The notes: generated by a model from the letters alone, not told the origin. A stretch of 64,000 nt of DNA from Parapedobacter sp051400755 (GCF_051400755.1 NZ_JBLFFL010000003.1:186001-250000); one strand, 5' to 3'; shown: positions 44,607 through 54,352, counted from the stretch's first letter. Translations and numbers: made by a program.

Positions 44607-45323
44607 TCACTTATACGGGCTCCTCTCCCGAATCTCCTCCACCAGTAATAGCTTGACCTCATCGATCAGCCGGTCCACCTCCTTCGCGCGGTTTACATCA
44701 TAATACCCTCGGATGCGCCGTTGTGAATCGACCAACATCAGGGATGCACTATGGATGAAGCTGGCCTCCCGGGTGGTGTCCTGCATGGCATCCACGAGAA
44801 ACCCCCCTCGCGCGACATCGAATACGTCATCCCTGCCCGCGGTTAGAAACTCCCACTTCTTGGTTTCCGGCCGGTAGGCCCCCGCATAGTTCAGCAATAC
44901 CTCGGGCGTATCATAGACCGTATCTACCGTAATGGTATAGAACCGGACCAGCGCATTGTTTGCGAAACGCTCGGCTACCCGGTTCATCTCGTCGTTCATG
45001 TGCGCGCAAAAGGTCGGACAGCGGCTGTAAAAAAAATTGACTACCGCGATGGTGGTGTCATTCGCCAATACATCCACCGCCTTGCCCTGCTGATTCGTCA
45101 ATGTGAACGGTGCGATCTGGTGAAACAAGGTATCTGGTACTTTCTCCCCCATTCGGCTACTGAACGTACCGGTCAAGACCTTCTCACCGTAAATCGGTAG
45201 CGCTTTATACCGATTCTCTCCCTTTTTTTCCAGCAGATAATATAAAAATCCCGGCAAGATTAAAATAGCTGCCAGGATGATAATTTTCTTTACGCCACCG
45301 CTCCTTCGCCCGACGGTTTCCAT
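44607..45323 (-). CDS. SCO1/SenC family copper chaperone
   Basis: A 238-residue thioredoxin-fold protein anchored by one N-terminal helix (IIILAAILILPGFLYYLL). The copper site is Cys102-xxx-Cys106 in NFFYSRCPTFCAHM plus a His in FIHSASLMLVD, as in SCO proteins that deliver or reduce copper for the CuA site of oxidase subunit II. The domain faces the periplasm. It overlaps the stop of the subunit IV gene by one base and belongs to the oxidase operon, which fits a role in maturing the CoxB encoded upstream. Confidence 0.92.
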   Translation of the reverse strand: METVGRRSGGVKKIIILAAILILPGFLYYLLEKKGENRYKALPIYGEKVLTGTFSSRMGEKVPDTLFHQIAPFTLTNQQGKAVDVLANDTTIAVVNFFYSRCPTFCAHMNDEMNRVAERFANNALVRFYTITVDTVYDTPEVLLNYAGAYRPETKKWEFLTAGRDDVFDVARGGFLVDAMQDTTREASFIHSASLMLVDSQRRIRGYYDVNRAKEVDRLIDEVKLLLVEEIRERSPYK

Positions 45324-45700
45324 TAACTGTTAGGCCAAAAAGGGAATGGGTTAAAATGCCCTTTCATATAGGTCCCTTCTGTCAGCATCAACGCGATGAA
45401 ATAGATAATAAACAGAAACACCACTGTGATGGACATGATGAGTCCAAACGTCTCAAACTTGAGGTGCATGAAGTAAGCGACAATGTAATATGCCTTGAGG
45501 AGGGTGAGGGCGATATAAACGATATTCACACCAAGCCCCTTAGGCACGATGCCACCATGCACCAAAACCAACGCAATGAAAAACTCCAATGCCGTAATGG
45601 CCAGCAGGTAGAAAAATACCCGCCAGATCTTACCCTTGGTCATTCCCTCGTGGTGTCCTTCCTCGTGCGCCACTGTATGATCATGATGTTGAGAAGCCAT
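45323..45700 (-). CDS. cytochrome c oxidase subunit IV family protein
   Basis: A 125-residue small oxidase subunit with a His-rich N-terminus (HHDHTVAHEEGHHEG) and three membrane helices (VFFYLLAITALEFFIALVLV, IVYIALTLLKAYYIVAYFMH, ITVVFLFIIYFIALML). The segment KAYYIVAYFMHLKFE is typical of prokaryotic COX4. It stabilises the catalytic core. It lies 29 bp after the larger subunit III gene. Confidence 0.88.
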   Translation of the reverse strand: MASQHHDHTVAHEEGHHEGMTKGKIWRVFFYLLAITALEFFIALVLVHGGIVPKGLGVNIVYIALTLLKAYYIVAYFMHLKFETFGLIMSITVVFLFIIYFIALMLTEGTYMKGHFNPFPFWPNS

Positions 45701-45729
45701 AGCGATATAATGTTGTGTTTAATTAGTGA

Positions 45730-46458
45730 TTATACGAGATAAAAGAATGTAAATACAAATACCCAAACCAAGTCTACAAAGTGCCAGTAAAGCCCCACCT
45801 TTTCGACCATGAGGTAAGATCCCCGGCGCTCAAAGGTATTGGTCAACACCATGCCAAGCACAATGATGTTTAGCAATATCCCAATTGAAACGTGGAATCC
45901 GTGAAACCCCGTGATGGTAAAGAAGAGGTTAGCAAATTGCAACGCCGAAACTTCGGAAATTTCCCTGGAGAAAAAAGGCGCGAGCGATACTTCGGGTGAT
46001 ACCCCCTCTTGGGAAGGGATGCTGCCCCACCAAAAACCCTCATGATGGAGGTGTGTCCATTCCATTGCCTGGCAACCCACGAACATCAAGCCGCCGATAA
46101 TGGTAGCGATCATCCATCCCACGACTTCCTTCTTCGAATTGCGGTGCCCCGCTTCCACGGCAAGCACCATCGTCACCGAACTCATGATGAGAATAAAGGT
46201 CATGATACCCACAAATACCAACGGATACCCATGATCGGCAATTCCGGGAATGGACTGGAATACCAGGTCCGGATCAGGCCAGGTAAGGTGGGCAAAACGC
46301 TGCGTGCCATAATAAATCAGGAACGCGGAAAACGTAAAAGCATCTGACGTGAGAAAAAACCACATCATGATCTTGCCATACTCCACATTGAAAGGCGACC
46401 TGCCACCGTTCCAGCGTCCGGTTTTTACCTTATCCAATTCCGTTACAGTTGTACTCAT
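45730..46458 (-). CDS. cytochrome c oxidase subunit III (larger copy)
   Basis: A 242-residue heme-copper oxidase subunit III with about six to seven membrane helices. Family landmarks include MMWFFLTSDAFTFSAFLIYY, TGFHGFHVSIGILLNIIVL and a C-terminal VGLYWHFVDLVWVFVFTFFY with the typical WHFVDxVW pattern. It lies 9 bp after a second, shorter subunit III gene; this tandem arrangement is usual in Bacteroidota caa3-type oxidase operons. The two are clearly different in length and sequence, so they are probably non-identical subunits rather than a recent duplication. Confidence 0.9.
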   Translation of the reverse strand: MSTTVTELDKVKTGRWNGGRSPFNVEYGKIMMWFFLTSDAFTFSAFLIYYGTQRFAHLTWPDPDLVFQSIPGIADHGYPLVFVGIMTFILIMSSVTMVLAVEAGHRNSKKEVVGWMIATIIGGLMFVGCQAMEWTHLHHEGFWWGSIPSQEGVSPEVSLAPFFSREISEVSALQFANLFFTITGFHGFHVSIGILLNIIVLGMVLTNTFERRGSYLMVEKVGLYWHFVDLVWVFVFTFFYLV

Positions 46459-46467
46459 TGTTCAGTG

Positions 46468-47058
46468 TTATTGATTCAAAAGTAAAAAAACATAAATATA
46501 AATCCACAAAAAGCCCAGAAAATGCCAAAACAGGGCGGCCAAATCCATCCGGAAGACATTATCAACCTGAGGAATACGCCTGATGCGCCCCGATAACGCG
46601 CGCAGCAACACGATGATACCGGCCAGGATATGCGCCAGGTGCATCCCGGTAAATACATAGATAAATGACTGGGAGGCATTGCTGTTTACAAATACCACAC
46701 CCCTATCGCTCAACACGCCCCATGCATGTACTTGCATCGCAAAAAAGCTGATACCCAATAAAATGGTGACCATCAATAACAACTGCTGCCGGGCAAACAG
46801 GGTCCTCTTCGCCGCGACATAGGCCAGTTGCATGGTCACACTGCTCAGTACGATGAGCAAGGTACTATAGATGAATGCATCGGGCAATAAGGTTTTGATA
46901 CCTTTATCCACCCCGCTGGCTGAATACACAATGAAACCGCTTGAAAGGGCCGCAAACATCATGAACATCCCGATCATTCCCAGCCAAAGACTGAATTTCT
47001 TCGCCTTCTGCTGGGTCAGCTCTTCCTTATTTTGCGTATATCTCGCCATGGCCATCAT
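46468..47058 (-). CDS. cytochrome c oxidase subunit III (shorter copy)
   Basis: A 196-residue subunit III-like membrane protein with five predicted helices (FSLWLGMIGMFMMFAALSSG, YSTLLIVLSSVTMQLAYVAA, LLLMVTILLGISFFAMQVHA, FIYVFTGMHLAHILAGIIVL and the C-terminal LFWHFLGFLWIYIYVFLLL). The GMHLAHILAG and ALFWHFLGFLWIYI motifs match the five-helix form of the family. The ATG at 47058 overlaps the ctaB stop by 4 bp; an alternative ATG lies at 47049. Confidence 0.88.
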   Translation of the reverse strand: MMAMARYTQNKEELTQQKAKKFSLWLGMIGMFMMFAALSSGFIVYSASGVDKGIKTLLPDAFIYSTLLIVLSSVTMQLAYVAAKRTLFARQQLLLMVTILLGISFFAMQVHAWGVLSDRGVVFVNSNASQSFIYVFTGMHLAHILAGIIVLLRALSGRIRRIPQVDNVFRMDLAALFWHFLGFLWIYIYVFLLLNQ

Positions 47059-48062
47059 AAGGCATTAAAATCAAATAGTAATATCAGCTGGATTAACGGC
47101 AAATAAAAAAACGAGGTAAACATCACCTTGCGCGCTGAAGCCAGATCGCGCTTCAGGAAGAGATTCAACCCATACCAGCTAAAGAGCAATGCACCCGCAA
47201 CGGATGCCAGCGAAACCACGATACCGCCAAAACCGAAATAATAAGGCAGTAAGCTTACCGGCAGCATCAGCATCGTTGTAAAAAGCACCATGAATGCCGA
47301 AAGTCTATCCTGCTTGGTCGTCGGCAACAGCCTAAAACCGGCCCTTTTGTAATCTTCGTCGATCACCCAGGCAATACTCCAAAAATGGGGGAATTGCCAC
47401 ACAAACTGGATGGCAAACAGCACCAGTGGGATGATCACAATCGCTTCGGCATTATGCTGGCTGAACGCCGCCAGATCATCCTGACTAAACGCCGCATAAT
47501 AGCCAATCAGCGGGGGGAGTGCACCCGGGAATGCCCCAACGAATACCGCGATAGGCGACTTCCGTTTCAGCGGCGTATACACAAATGCATAAAGCAATAT
47601 GGAAAAAACTGACAGCAAGCCGGCAATGAAATTGAGCGTCACCAGCGTGTACGTGCCTGCGATGCCCATCAGCAGGCTCAACACCAATGCCTGACCCGTC
47701 GTCATCCGGCCAGCGGGAATAGGCCGGTCTGCTGTGCGTTTCATCAGCTTATCCAGATCGCGTTCAATAATTTCGTTGAACCCATTAGCCGAGCCGGTAA
47801 CCAAGAAACCGCCCAGCGTCAGGATCACCCAATTCAACCACTGGATATCCCCTTGCTGTTTGCTGCCGATCAGAAAAGCAATGGAAGCGGAGAATACCAC
47901 CGTCATGGTCAACCGCATTTTCACCAACTGCTTGAGATCTCCCACAAACTGCATAATCGCCGCAACTTCTCCTTTGCCTCGCCGCTGCATGGCTACGTCG
48001 CCGCCAATCTGCTTGACCCGTATATCATGTTCTGACCCTTTCATCAATTCATTTTCTATCAT
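47055..48062 (-). CDS. ctaB: heme o synthase (protoheme IX farnesyltransferase)
   Basis: A 335-residue UbiA-family prenyltransferase with about nine membrane helices that adds farnesyl to heme B, making heme O. The Asp-rich prenyl-diphosphate motif is SANGFNEIIERDLDKLMKRT, followed by DRPIPAGRM, and the second motif region has AWVIDEDYKRAGFRLLP. The ATG at 48062 is preferred; an in-frame GTG at 48071 directly after the heme A synthase stop is possible. The product feeds the heme A synthase encoded immediately upstream in the operon, supplying heme A for subunit I. Confidence 0.93.
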   Translation of the reverse strand: MIENELMKGSEHDIRVKQIGGDVAMQRRGKGEVAAIMQFVGDLKQLVKMRLTMTVVFSASIAFLIGSKQQGDIQWLNWVILTLGGFLVTGSANGFNEIIERDLDKLMKRTADRPIPAGRMTTGQALVLSLLMGIAGTYTLVTLNFIAGLLSVFSILLYAFVYTPLKRKSPIAVFVGAFPGALPPLIGYYAAFSQDDLAAFSQHNAEAIVIIPLVLFAIQFVWQFPHFWSIAWVIDEDYKRAGFRLLPTTKQDRLSAFMVLFTTMLMLPVSLLPYYFGFGGIVVSLASVAGALLFSWYGLNLFLKRDLASARKVMFTSFFYLPLIQLILLFDFNAL

Positions 48063-48071
48063 ATATTCCAC

Positions 48072-49124
48072 TCACTTCCACGTCACTTTTCCCAGCAATA
48101 GCATCAAATAATATTGGTTGCCAAATAACAAACTGGCCAACACCAGGTGCGCCGTCTGGGCAAATGGCGGGATGTCAACATACGTCAATATCAACGCCAC
48201 CCCAATTTGCAACACCATCAACAACAACAGCAGGTTCGTAAACTTGCTTTGGTGGCTGCTCGGCGCAAACCGCGAACGTACCACAAAAAACAAGAACAAT
48301 ATCGCTACCGTAGAAACCACCGCGAGGGTACGATGAACATCAAATACCTCCCCTACTTGGTCTAACCATCCACCCCTATCGGGCACGTCGCCCGAAGCCG
48401 CTATCTCATCGATTTCTTCACGCACCACCGTACCCACACCGACCTGTACGACAATCAACAACAGCGAAATGGCCGCCAAGGCTTTAATACTGCCCGATGT
48501 ATGGTTGATCAGCAAATCCTTGTCTCGCAGTGACCGCGCCTTGAAATACGTATAAATGCTAATCCCCACAATCACCAAGGCCAGTAGCATATGCACGGTA
48601 ATGATCCAAGGCATCAAATTGGTGGATACGACAATCGAACCCAGCCACGCTTGATAACCCACCGCCACGACATTGATGACGCTCCATATAAAAATGGACT
48701 TCTTCGTTTTAAAGAACGTGAAGGAAAAAATGGCACAAAGCAATATCAAGAATCCCGTAATCGCACCCACCAACCGGTTGATATACTCTGTCCACGTCTT
48801 CGCTGCATTAAAGGGCTCATGCTGAAGGATGCGCTCGTCGTTGCGAATGCGTTCAGCCAGCTCTCGATTGCCAAACCGGTCCAGCATTGCCGCAAACCGC
48901 TCGTTCTTGGCTTTCCTCCCGGCGATGTATTTTTCTTCGTATCCCGCGGGCAACTGAGATGCATCCGTGGGCGGCACCAGCCGATCAAAACATTTCGGCC
49001 AATCGGGGCACCCCATCCCGGATCCCGTGCTGCGCACCACTCCACCTGCCAGGATCAACACAAACAATGAAACGATCGTAACCTTGTTGATCCACAAAAA
49101 TCGCTGCTCGGCAGGTGGAAGCAT
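48072..49124 (-). CDS. ctaA: heme A synthase, COX15/CtaA family
   Basis: A 350-residue membrane enzyme with about eight helices that oxidises heme O to heme A. Family traits are the N-terminal ILAGGVVRSTGSGMGCPDWPKCFDRLVPP with its Cys pair (quoted in part: GSGMGCPDWPKC), the EYINRLVGAITGFLILLCAI helix with the conserved Glu-Asn-Arg-type segment, and heme-ligand histidines in ITVHMLLALVIVGI, FDVHRTLAVVST and QTAHLVLASLLFG. It sits between coxA (5 bp) and ctaB (9 bp). Confidence 0.92.
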   Translation of the reverse strand: MLPPAEQRFLWINKVTIVSLFVLILAGGVVRSTGSGMGCPDWPKCFDRLVPPTDASQLPAGYEEKYIAGRKAKNERFAAMLDRFGNRELAERIRNDERILQHEPFNAAKTWTEYINRLVGAITGFLILLCAIFSFTFFKTKKSIFIWSVINVVAVGYQAWLGSIVVSTNLMPWIITVHMLLALVIVGISIYTYFKARSLRDKDLLINHTSGSIKALAAISLLLIVVQVGVGTVVREEIDEIAASGDVPDRGGWLDQVGEVFDVHRTLAVVSTVAILFLFFVVRSRFAPSSHQSKFTNLLLLLMVLQIGVALILTYVDIPPFAQTAHLVLASLLFGNQYYLMLLLGKVTWK

Positions 49125-49129
49125 CTTTC

Positions 49130-51019
49130 CTACTCCGCCTCCTTCGCTGGCTGGGGACTATTCGCCAATTCCCATTCGCGCTGGATGCGCTCTGCTTCTG
49201 TATTGCCCTCAAAATCATGCGGCAAATTCGAACTCATCGTCTCCGAAAAAGGAACCGTTTGCGGAATGAAATCCTCATGATGCCCGGGCTTGCTGTAGTC
49301 ATATGGCCACCGGTAAACCGTCGGTATCTCTCCAGGCCAGTTGCCGTGGATATGCTCCACAGGGGTCGTCCACTCCAATGTATTGGAACCCCAAGGATTC
49401 TGTGTGGCCCGTTTGCCAAACCAGATCGACGAGAAGAAGTTCCATATAAATGCCAACTGTCCAAGCGCCGCGATGATCGCTGCCCAAGTAACAAATACGT
49501 TTACGGAAATCCATTTTTCCATGAAAGGAAACTCCGTGAAGGCATAATACCGCCTTGGAACACCATCGATACCCATAAAGTGCATGGGGAAGAACACGAG
49601 GTATGCCCCCACAAAGGTGAGCCAAAAGTGCAGGTATCCCAACTTCTCATTCATCATCCGCCCAAACAGCTTGGGGAACCAATGATAGACCCCACACAAC
49701 ATTCCGAAGATGGATGCAGACCCCATCACCAAATGGAAGTGAGCCACGACGAAATAGGTGTCGTGCAAGTTAATATCCAACGCCGAGTTACCCAAATAGA
49801 TGCCGGTAAGACCGCCGGAGATGAAAAAGGACACCATGCCGATCGCAAATAACATCGCCGGGGTAAACCGGATATTGCCGCGCCAAAGCGTGGCCAAATA
49901 GTTAAAGACCTTCACGGCAGAGGGCACGGCGATGATCAACGTGGTGATCATAAACACCCCCCCCAAAAACGGGTTCATTCCCGTTACAAACATATGGTGT
50001 CCCCAAACGATGAACGATAGAATGGTGATGCCAATCAGCGAGTAGACCATCGCGTGGTAGCCGAAAATCGGCTTGCGCGAGTTGGTCGAAATCACTTCAG
50101 AGGTCAGCCCCAGTGCAGGCATCAGGACGATATATACCTCCGGGTGACCCAAAAACCAAAACAAATGCTGGAATAAAATCGGGCTACCTCCTTCGTTGGG
50201 CAAAATCTGTCCTTGGACGACCAGATCCGACAAATAGAAACTCGTGCCAAAGCTCCGGTCAAAAATCAGTAAGACGACCGCCGAAACCAACACCGGGAAT
50301 GACAGCAACCCTACGATCGCTGTCAGGAACAACGCCCATATAGTCAACGGCATTTTCCACAGGTCCATTCCCTTCGTACGCATGTTCAACACGGTACTGA
50401 TGTAGTTCGTACCGCCCAATACCTGCGACACGATAAAGAGCGTCATGCTGATCAACCACAGCGTCATTCCGGTCGCCGAACCACTGATTGCCTTAGGTAC
50501 TGCCGAAAGCGGCGGATAGATCGTCCATCCGGCACTTGCCGGACCGCTCTCTACGAAGAATGATGCGATCATGACGATGCAGGCCACGAAGAAAAACCAG
50601 TAGGAAAGCATGTTCATGAATGGCGATGCCATATCCCGGGCACCCAGCTGGTACGGGATCAACAGGTTGGCAAAGGTGCCGCTAAGCCCCGCCGTGAGCA
50701 CAAAGAACACCATGATGGTACCGTGTATCGTCACCAACGCCAGGAAAAATTCCGGGTGGATGCGTCCGCCCGCAGCCCATTTGCCCAAAAACACCTCCAA
50801 AATCGGAAATTCCTTATCCGGCCAGGCCAACTGAATCCGGAACAAGATGGACAAGAGCATGGCAACGACCGCCATGATAATACCGGTAATCAAGAACTGC
50901 TTAGCAATCATCTTGTGGTCTTGACTAAACACATATTTAGTCCAAAATGATTCATGGTGGTGCCCATGATCACCGTGATGATCCACGCTATGAGTGCTTG
51001 CGTTTGCTATAGTTGACAT
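49130..51019 (-). CDS. ctaD: cytochrome c oxidase subunit I
   Basis: A 629-residue heme-copper oxidase catalytic subunit. It carries a His-rich N-terminus (HHGDHGHHHESFW), the low-spin heme ligand region VTIHGTIMVFFVLTAG, the CuB/cross-linked Tyr motif WFLGHPEVYIVLMP, HHMFVTGM, and the heme a/a3 ligand motif HDTYFVVAHFHLVMGSA. About twelve membrane helices are predicted, with a hydrophilic C-terminal tail. It reduces oxygen to water and pumps protons. It follows coxB by 31 bp, and its cofactor enzymes are encoded next in the operon. Confidence 0.95.
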   Translation of the reverse strand: MSTIANASTHSVDHHGDHGHHHESFWTKYVFSQDHKMIAKQFLITGIIMAVVAMLLSILFRIQLAWPDKEFPILEVFLGKWAAGGRIHPEFFLALVTIHGTIMVFFVLTAGLSGTFANLLIPYQLGARDMASPFMNMLSYWFFFVACIVMIASFFVESGPASAGWTIYPPLSAVPKAISGSATGMTLWLISMTLFIVSQVLGGTNYISTVLNMRTKGMDLWKMPLTIWALFLTAIVGLLSFPVLVSAVVLLIFDRSFGTSFYLSDLVVQGQILPNEGGSPILFQHLFWFLGHPEVYIVLMPALGLTSEVISTNSRKPIFGYHAMVYSLIGITILSFIVWGHHMFVTGMNPFLGGVFMITTLIIAVPSAVKVFNYLATLWRGNIRFTPAMLFAIGMVSFFISGGLTGIYLGNSALDINLHDTYFVVAHFHLVMGSASIFGMLCGVYHWFPKLFGRMMNEKLGYLHFWLTFVGAYLVFFPMHFMGIDGVPRRYYAFTEFPFMEKWISVNVFVTWAAIIAALGQLAFIWNFFSSIWFGKRATQNPWGSNTLEWTTPVEHIHGNWPGEIPTVYRWPYDYSKPGHHEDFIPQTVPFSETMSSNLPHDFEGNTEAERIQREWELANSPQPAKEAE

Positions 51020-51050
51020 ATCTCTGTATTAAATACGTTATTGTTCATCA

Positions 51051-52403
51051 TTAGTTGGCGTTAGCCAACAATTTCTTATCCGCTACTGCTACTTTTTCCG
51101 TTGCTTGTGACGTCTGAAACTCTTTTCTCAAATCTTCCGTGAAGAAATAAGGTTGTTCGTTGAGCCATGCTTGATACTCCTCTTCCGTGACGATCCTGAC
51201 CTTCTTCTGCATATTATAATGCGCACTACCGCAGATCTTGGCGCACAGCAGAACAAAATCATAATTATAGTCGCCCAACCGATCGCGCATCTCCTCGGTG
51301 GTTACCGTCGGCGTAAATTGGAAATAGGTTTTCATACCCGGTACCGCATTCATCTGTACGCGGAAATCGGGCATATAAAAGCTATGCAGGATGTCTTTAG
51401 AGCTGATCTGTACCCGTACCGGTTTGTTGACTGGAAGGACAAGCTCCGATCCCATTTGATCATCCCAGCTCGTCTTGTCATTAAAGTCGATACCCAAATT
51501 ATTTAACGGCGTCGTCAACCGGTAATTGCGCTCGCCGATTTGCCCATCCCGGCCAGGATAACGTACGGTCCACGCAAATTGCTCGCCGGTCACTTCGATG
51601 AGCAGTGCGTTCTTTTGATCCGCTTCGGACACATTGGTGATGCTCCTCCACGTGAAGAAGCCGAACAATACCAACACCGTCAACACCACGGCGGGAACGA
51701 TGGTCCAAATCTTTTCAATCGTATTGTTATGCGGATAGAAATAAGCTTTCCTTTTCGGTGTTGCACGATATTTGAAGGCAAAGCCGAACAGGCCGATGTG
51801 GGTCAGCACCAACACAATCGTCGTGATGACCGTCGTGATCATAAACATCGTGTCGATACGCACACCGTGTTCGGTGACCGCATCTCTCATCGACTGTGCA
51901 CCATGGTGCGCATATGACCAGTAAACGCCATAAAGGCCAGCCACCAACGAGATTAAGAATAACGCAGCATTCGCATTATACAGGTAGTAGGTGGTATCAC
52001 GCCCGTTCATCCGGCGGGTCAATTCATACACCTGCAAGATCTTGCCGATAACGCCCACCAGCACGCAGATCAAAAAGACCAGCAGCACATAGTAAAAGAA
52101 ATTCGTGTATACCTGCGGGTCGATGCTTACCTCCTGCGCTGCTTCGGCAGTTGCTGCAGGTGTGCCGCTAACGCTCGCCGCAGCGGCAGAATCCGCAACC
52201 ACCGAATCCGTAGACGCCGTATCGGAAGCCAACGCCGTATCGGCCGCCACAGCAGTGCTCACTTGGGAAATCGCGCTGGCGGTGTCTTGAATAGAAGTGT
52301 CCGCGACCGGTTGTTGCGCGGATACCGCGGTCGACAGTGATACCCATATCACCAATGCCAGCGAAAAAACTGTCTTAAACTTACTATTGATTATGAAGCC
52401 CAT
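51051..52403 (-). CDS. ctaC: cytochrome c oxidase subunit II with extended N-terminus
   Basis: A 450-residue subunit II, longer than the usual 220-350. After a signal-like helix comes a low-complexity Ala/Ser/Thr/Asp-rich stretch (about residues 28-95), then membrane helices around 98-120, 140-160 and 185-208, and a C-terminal cupredoxin domain. The CuA ligands are in HSFYMPDFRVQMNAVPGM and LLCAKICGSAHYNM (CxxxC, His, Met). No heme c motif is fused, unlike many caa3 enzymes, so electrons must come from a separate cytochrome such as ActE. It lies 69 bp after actF and 31 bp before coxA. Confidence 0.92.
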   Translation of the reverse strand: MGFIINSKFKTVFSLALVIWVSLSTAVSAQQPVADTSIQDTASAISQVSTAVAADTALASDTASTDSVVADSAAAASVSGTPAATAEAAQEVSIDPQVYTNFFYYVLLVFLICVLVGVIGKILQVYELTRRMNGRDTTYYLYNANAALFLISLVAGLYGVYWSYAHHGAQSMRDAVTEHGVRIDTMFMITTVITTIVLVLTHIGLFGFAFKYRATPKRKAYFYPHNNTIEKIWTIVPAVVLTVLVLFGFFTWRSITNVSEADQKNALLIEVTGEQFAWTVRYPGRDGQIGERNYRLTTPLNNLGIDFNDKTSWDDQMGSELVLPVNKPVRVQISSKDILHSFYMPDFRVQMNAVPGMKTYFQFTPTVTTEEMRDRLGDYNYDFVLLCAKICGSAHYNMQKKVRIVTEEEYQAWLNEQPYFFTEDLRKEFQTSQATEKVAVADKKLLANAN

Positions 52404-52472
52404 CTCTATGTATAACGATTGTTCGTGATATCTCTTGTACGTATTTTATATTTCCAAAAAAAATCTAAAATC

Positions 52473-53708
52473 TTAAATCTGATGATGCAAACTCTCCTCC
52501 AAAAAAGGATGCTTAACGGGTGCCAATGCATGCTTGCTCAACTTGCCGAGCACTAAGAAACTAAAAAGTCCGACAAATCCCAATGCCGTGCCCACCTCGA
52601 TCCAACCAAAACCACGGTGTAACTCCACCGTACCCGGCATGATCATGATGTAATAATCCAGCCAGTGACCCATCAACAAAACGATACAAACCGCCATCAT
52701 GGTATTCATCTTCCGCTTGGCGTCGCGATCCATTAATGCCAAAATAGGCATCACAAAATTGATAAACAGATTGACCCAAAACCACGGCTTATATTCCGGC
52801 TCCCAGCGTTTGTAGAAATACACCGTTTCTTCGGGAATGTTGGCATACCAGATCAGCATGAACTGCGCAAACCACACATAGGTCCAGAAAATGGAAAACC
52901 CGAAAATCAACTTCCCCAAATCATGCAAATGGTTTTCGTTTACCCAGCTCATATAACCCGACTTCTTCAGCACGATAATGATCAAGGTGATCACACAAAG
53001 GCCGCTCACCCACATCGCCGCGAAATTGTACCAGCCAAACATCGTCGAAAACCAGTGGGCCTCTAAGGACATGATGGTGTCAAACGACCAAATGGGCGTT
53101 GTAAATCCAAAAATTACCAAAAATAAGGCAGAAAGCTTAAAACTCTTTTTGTAGGAGTTGAGCCCACCGTGGAGATCTTCGTTATAGGAATATTTAGCCA
53201 ACAGCCATGAACAGATGCTATAGGTGCCCATAAAGATGACCTGACGCGTCAAGAAGCCAGGTGCATTCAAAAACGCTGACTTCCCAGCAACCAATGCATC
53301 GTAATGTGGGCTATCCGGATCGGTGATCCCTTCGGCATACCAGTGGTGATACAGGTTATGCGAAAACAATCCCGTGGCGGTGATCACCAACAGGATGATC
53401 GCCGCTATCGGCAGCACACTGGCCATCGCCTGCGGAATCCGGATCATGCCGGAAGACCAACCGGATTGCGTGACATATTGCAGTGCCAAAAAGAACCCCC
53501 CAGCTGCACACACACAGGTGAAATAATACCCCATCAGCAGCAAATTGGCATATGTACGTTCCACCATGATGTGGTCACTGGAGAGCAACCCGATGGCGAT
53601 CGCCACGAGGCCAACAGCAAGGGCGACCAAACTCAATATCCTCGCTTTCGCCGTAAAGGTAAATTGCTCGCTAAAGTTATAATCGTGATGATGACTATGA
53701 GTTCCCAT
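52473..53708 (-). CDS. actF: alternative complex III subunit ActF (quinol:cytochrome c oxidoreductase)
   Basis: A 411-residue polytopic membrane protein with about ten helices, a His-rich N-terminus (MGTHSHHHDYNFSEQF) and the ActF-type region FSIFWTYVWFAQFMLIWYANIPEE. Together with ActC it forms the membrane core of alternative complex III, which oxidises quinol and passes electrons to cytochrome c or directly to the oxidase. It is the last act gene, 20 bp after actE, and is followed by coxB. Confidence 0.9.
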   Translation of the reverse strand: MGTHSHHHDYNFSEQFTFTAKARILSLVALAVGLVAIAIGLLSSDHIMVERTYANLLLMGYYFTCVCAAGGFFLALQYVTQSGWSSGMIRIPQAMASVLPIAAIILLVITATGLFSHNLYHHWYAEGITDPDSPHYDALVAGKSAFLNAPGFLTRQVIFMGTYSICSWLLAKYSYNEDLHGGLNSYKKSFKLSALFLVIFGFTTPIWSFDTIMSLEAHWFSTMFGWYNFAAMWVSGLCVITLIIIVLKKSGYMSWVNENHLHDLGKLIFGFSIFWTYVWFAQFMLIWYANIPEETVYFYKRWEPEYKPWFWVNLFINFVMPILALMDRDAKRKMNTMMAVCIVLLMGHWLDYYIMIMPGTVELHRGFGWIEVGTALGFVGLFSFLVLGKLSKHALAPVKHPFLEESLHHQI

Positions 53709-53728
53709 TTAATATAGCTGATATAATA

Positions 53729-54352
53729 TTATTTCTTTTGTAATTCTCTAACGTACATAACCACTTTCCAACGTTCTTCCGGAGACAACTGCGAAGCATG
53801 CGATCCCATCATGTTCAGTCCGTACGTAATCGTATGGTATATTTTACCGTCGGTTAAGTCAGCCATCGCTCCTCCCCTGGAGGAATTGACTCCATCGGAT
53901 TTCGCGTATGATGGCGGTGGCGGAAAATTCTCAAGCGGCCGCGATTCAGCATCCAGCGTTCGGTCTATGGTGATCGGTCCATCTCCTCGGCCTTCCGGCC
54001 CATGACATACCGAGCAATACACCTGATAAAGGGCTTCTCCCTGGGCCAAGGTTGCCGCATTACGAACCAAGGGATTCACCAACTCCGCACCTGCGCGTTG
54101 ATAATCCTCGGTGTTATTCGCATATTCAAACCGCTCGAAACCCACGGGTATCGTATTAGCCGGAGGTGTCTGCGCCGTCTTTCCGTCCTTGAAGTTGGCG
54201 TTCGGCTGATCCGGGTTATACCCAATCGGATCATACATATTTCGCGAAAATTCCCAGCCCCTGCTGCGTGTGGTTTGATCGCCACACGACGCTACTACAG
54301 CCGCAATCGCAACGGCCGCACCCACAGCGCCAAGAAATTTCATCTTATTCAT
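53729..54352 (-). CDS. actE: alternative complex III subunit ActE, lipoprotein monoheme cytochrome c
   Basis: A 207-residue lipoprotein (lipobox VVASC, Cys23 in this numbering) with a single heme c site, CSVCH, in LYQVYCSVCHGPEGRGDG and a distal Met candidate in YGLNMMGSHASQLSPEE. In alternative complex III this subunit carries electrons from the multiheme ActA towards the acceptor. Several in-frame ATGs exist (54373, 54361, 54352, 54343); I prefer 54352, which gives a normal signal peptide and overlaps actD by only 8 bp. Confidence 0.9.
   Translation of the reverse strand: MNKMKFLGAVGAAVAIAAVVASCGDQTTRSRGWEFSRNMYDPIGYNPDQPNANFKDGKTAQTPPANTIPVGFERFEYANNTEDYQRAGAELVNPLVRNAATLAQGEALYQVYCSVCHGPEGRGDGPITIDRTLDAESRPLENFPPPPSYAKSDGVNSSRGGAMADLTDGKIYHTITYGLNMMGSHASQLSPEERWKVVMYVRELQKK

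Noticed and set aside
45730..47058. The two subunit III genes as a recent tandem duplication or assembly error
   Set aside because: They differ in length (196 and 242 residues) and sequence, and such pairs are normal in Bacteroidota oxidase operons.
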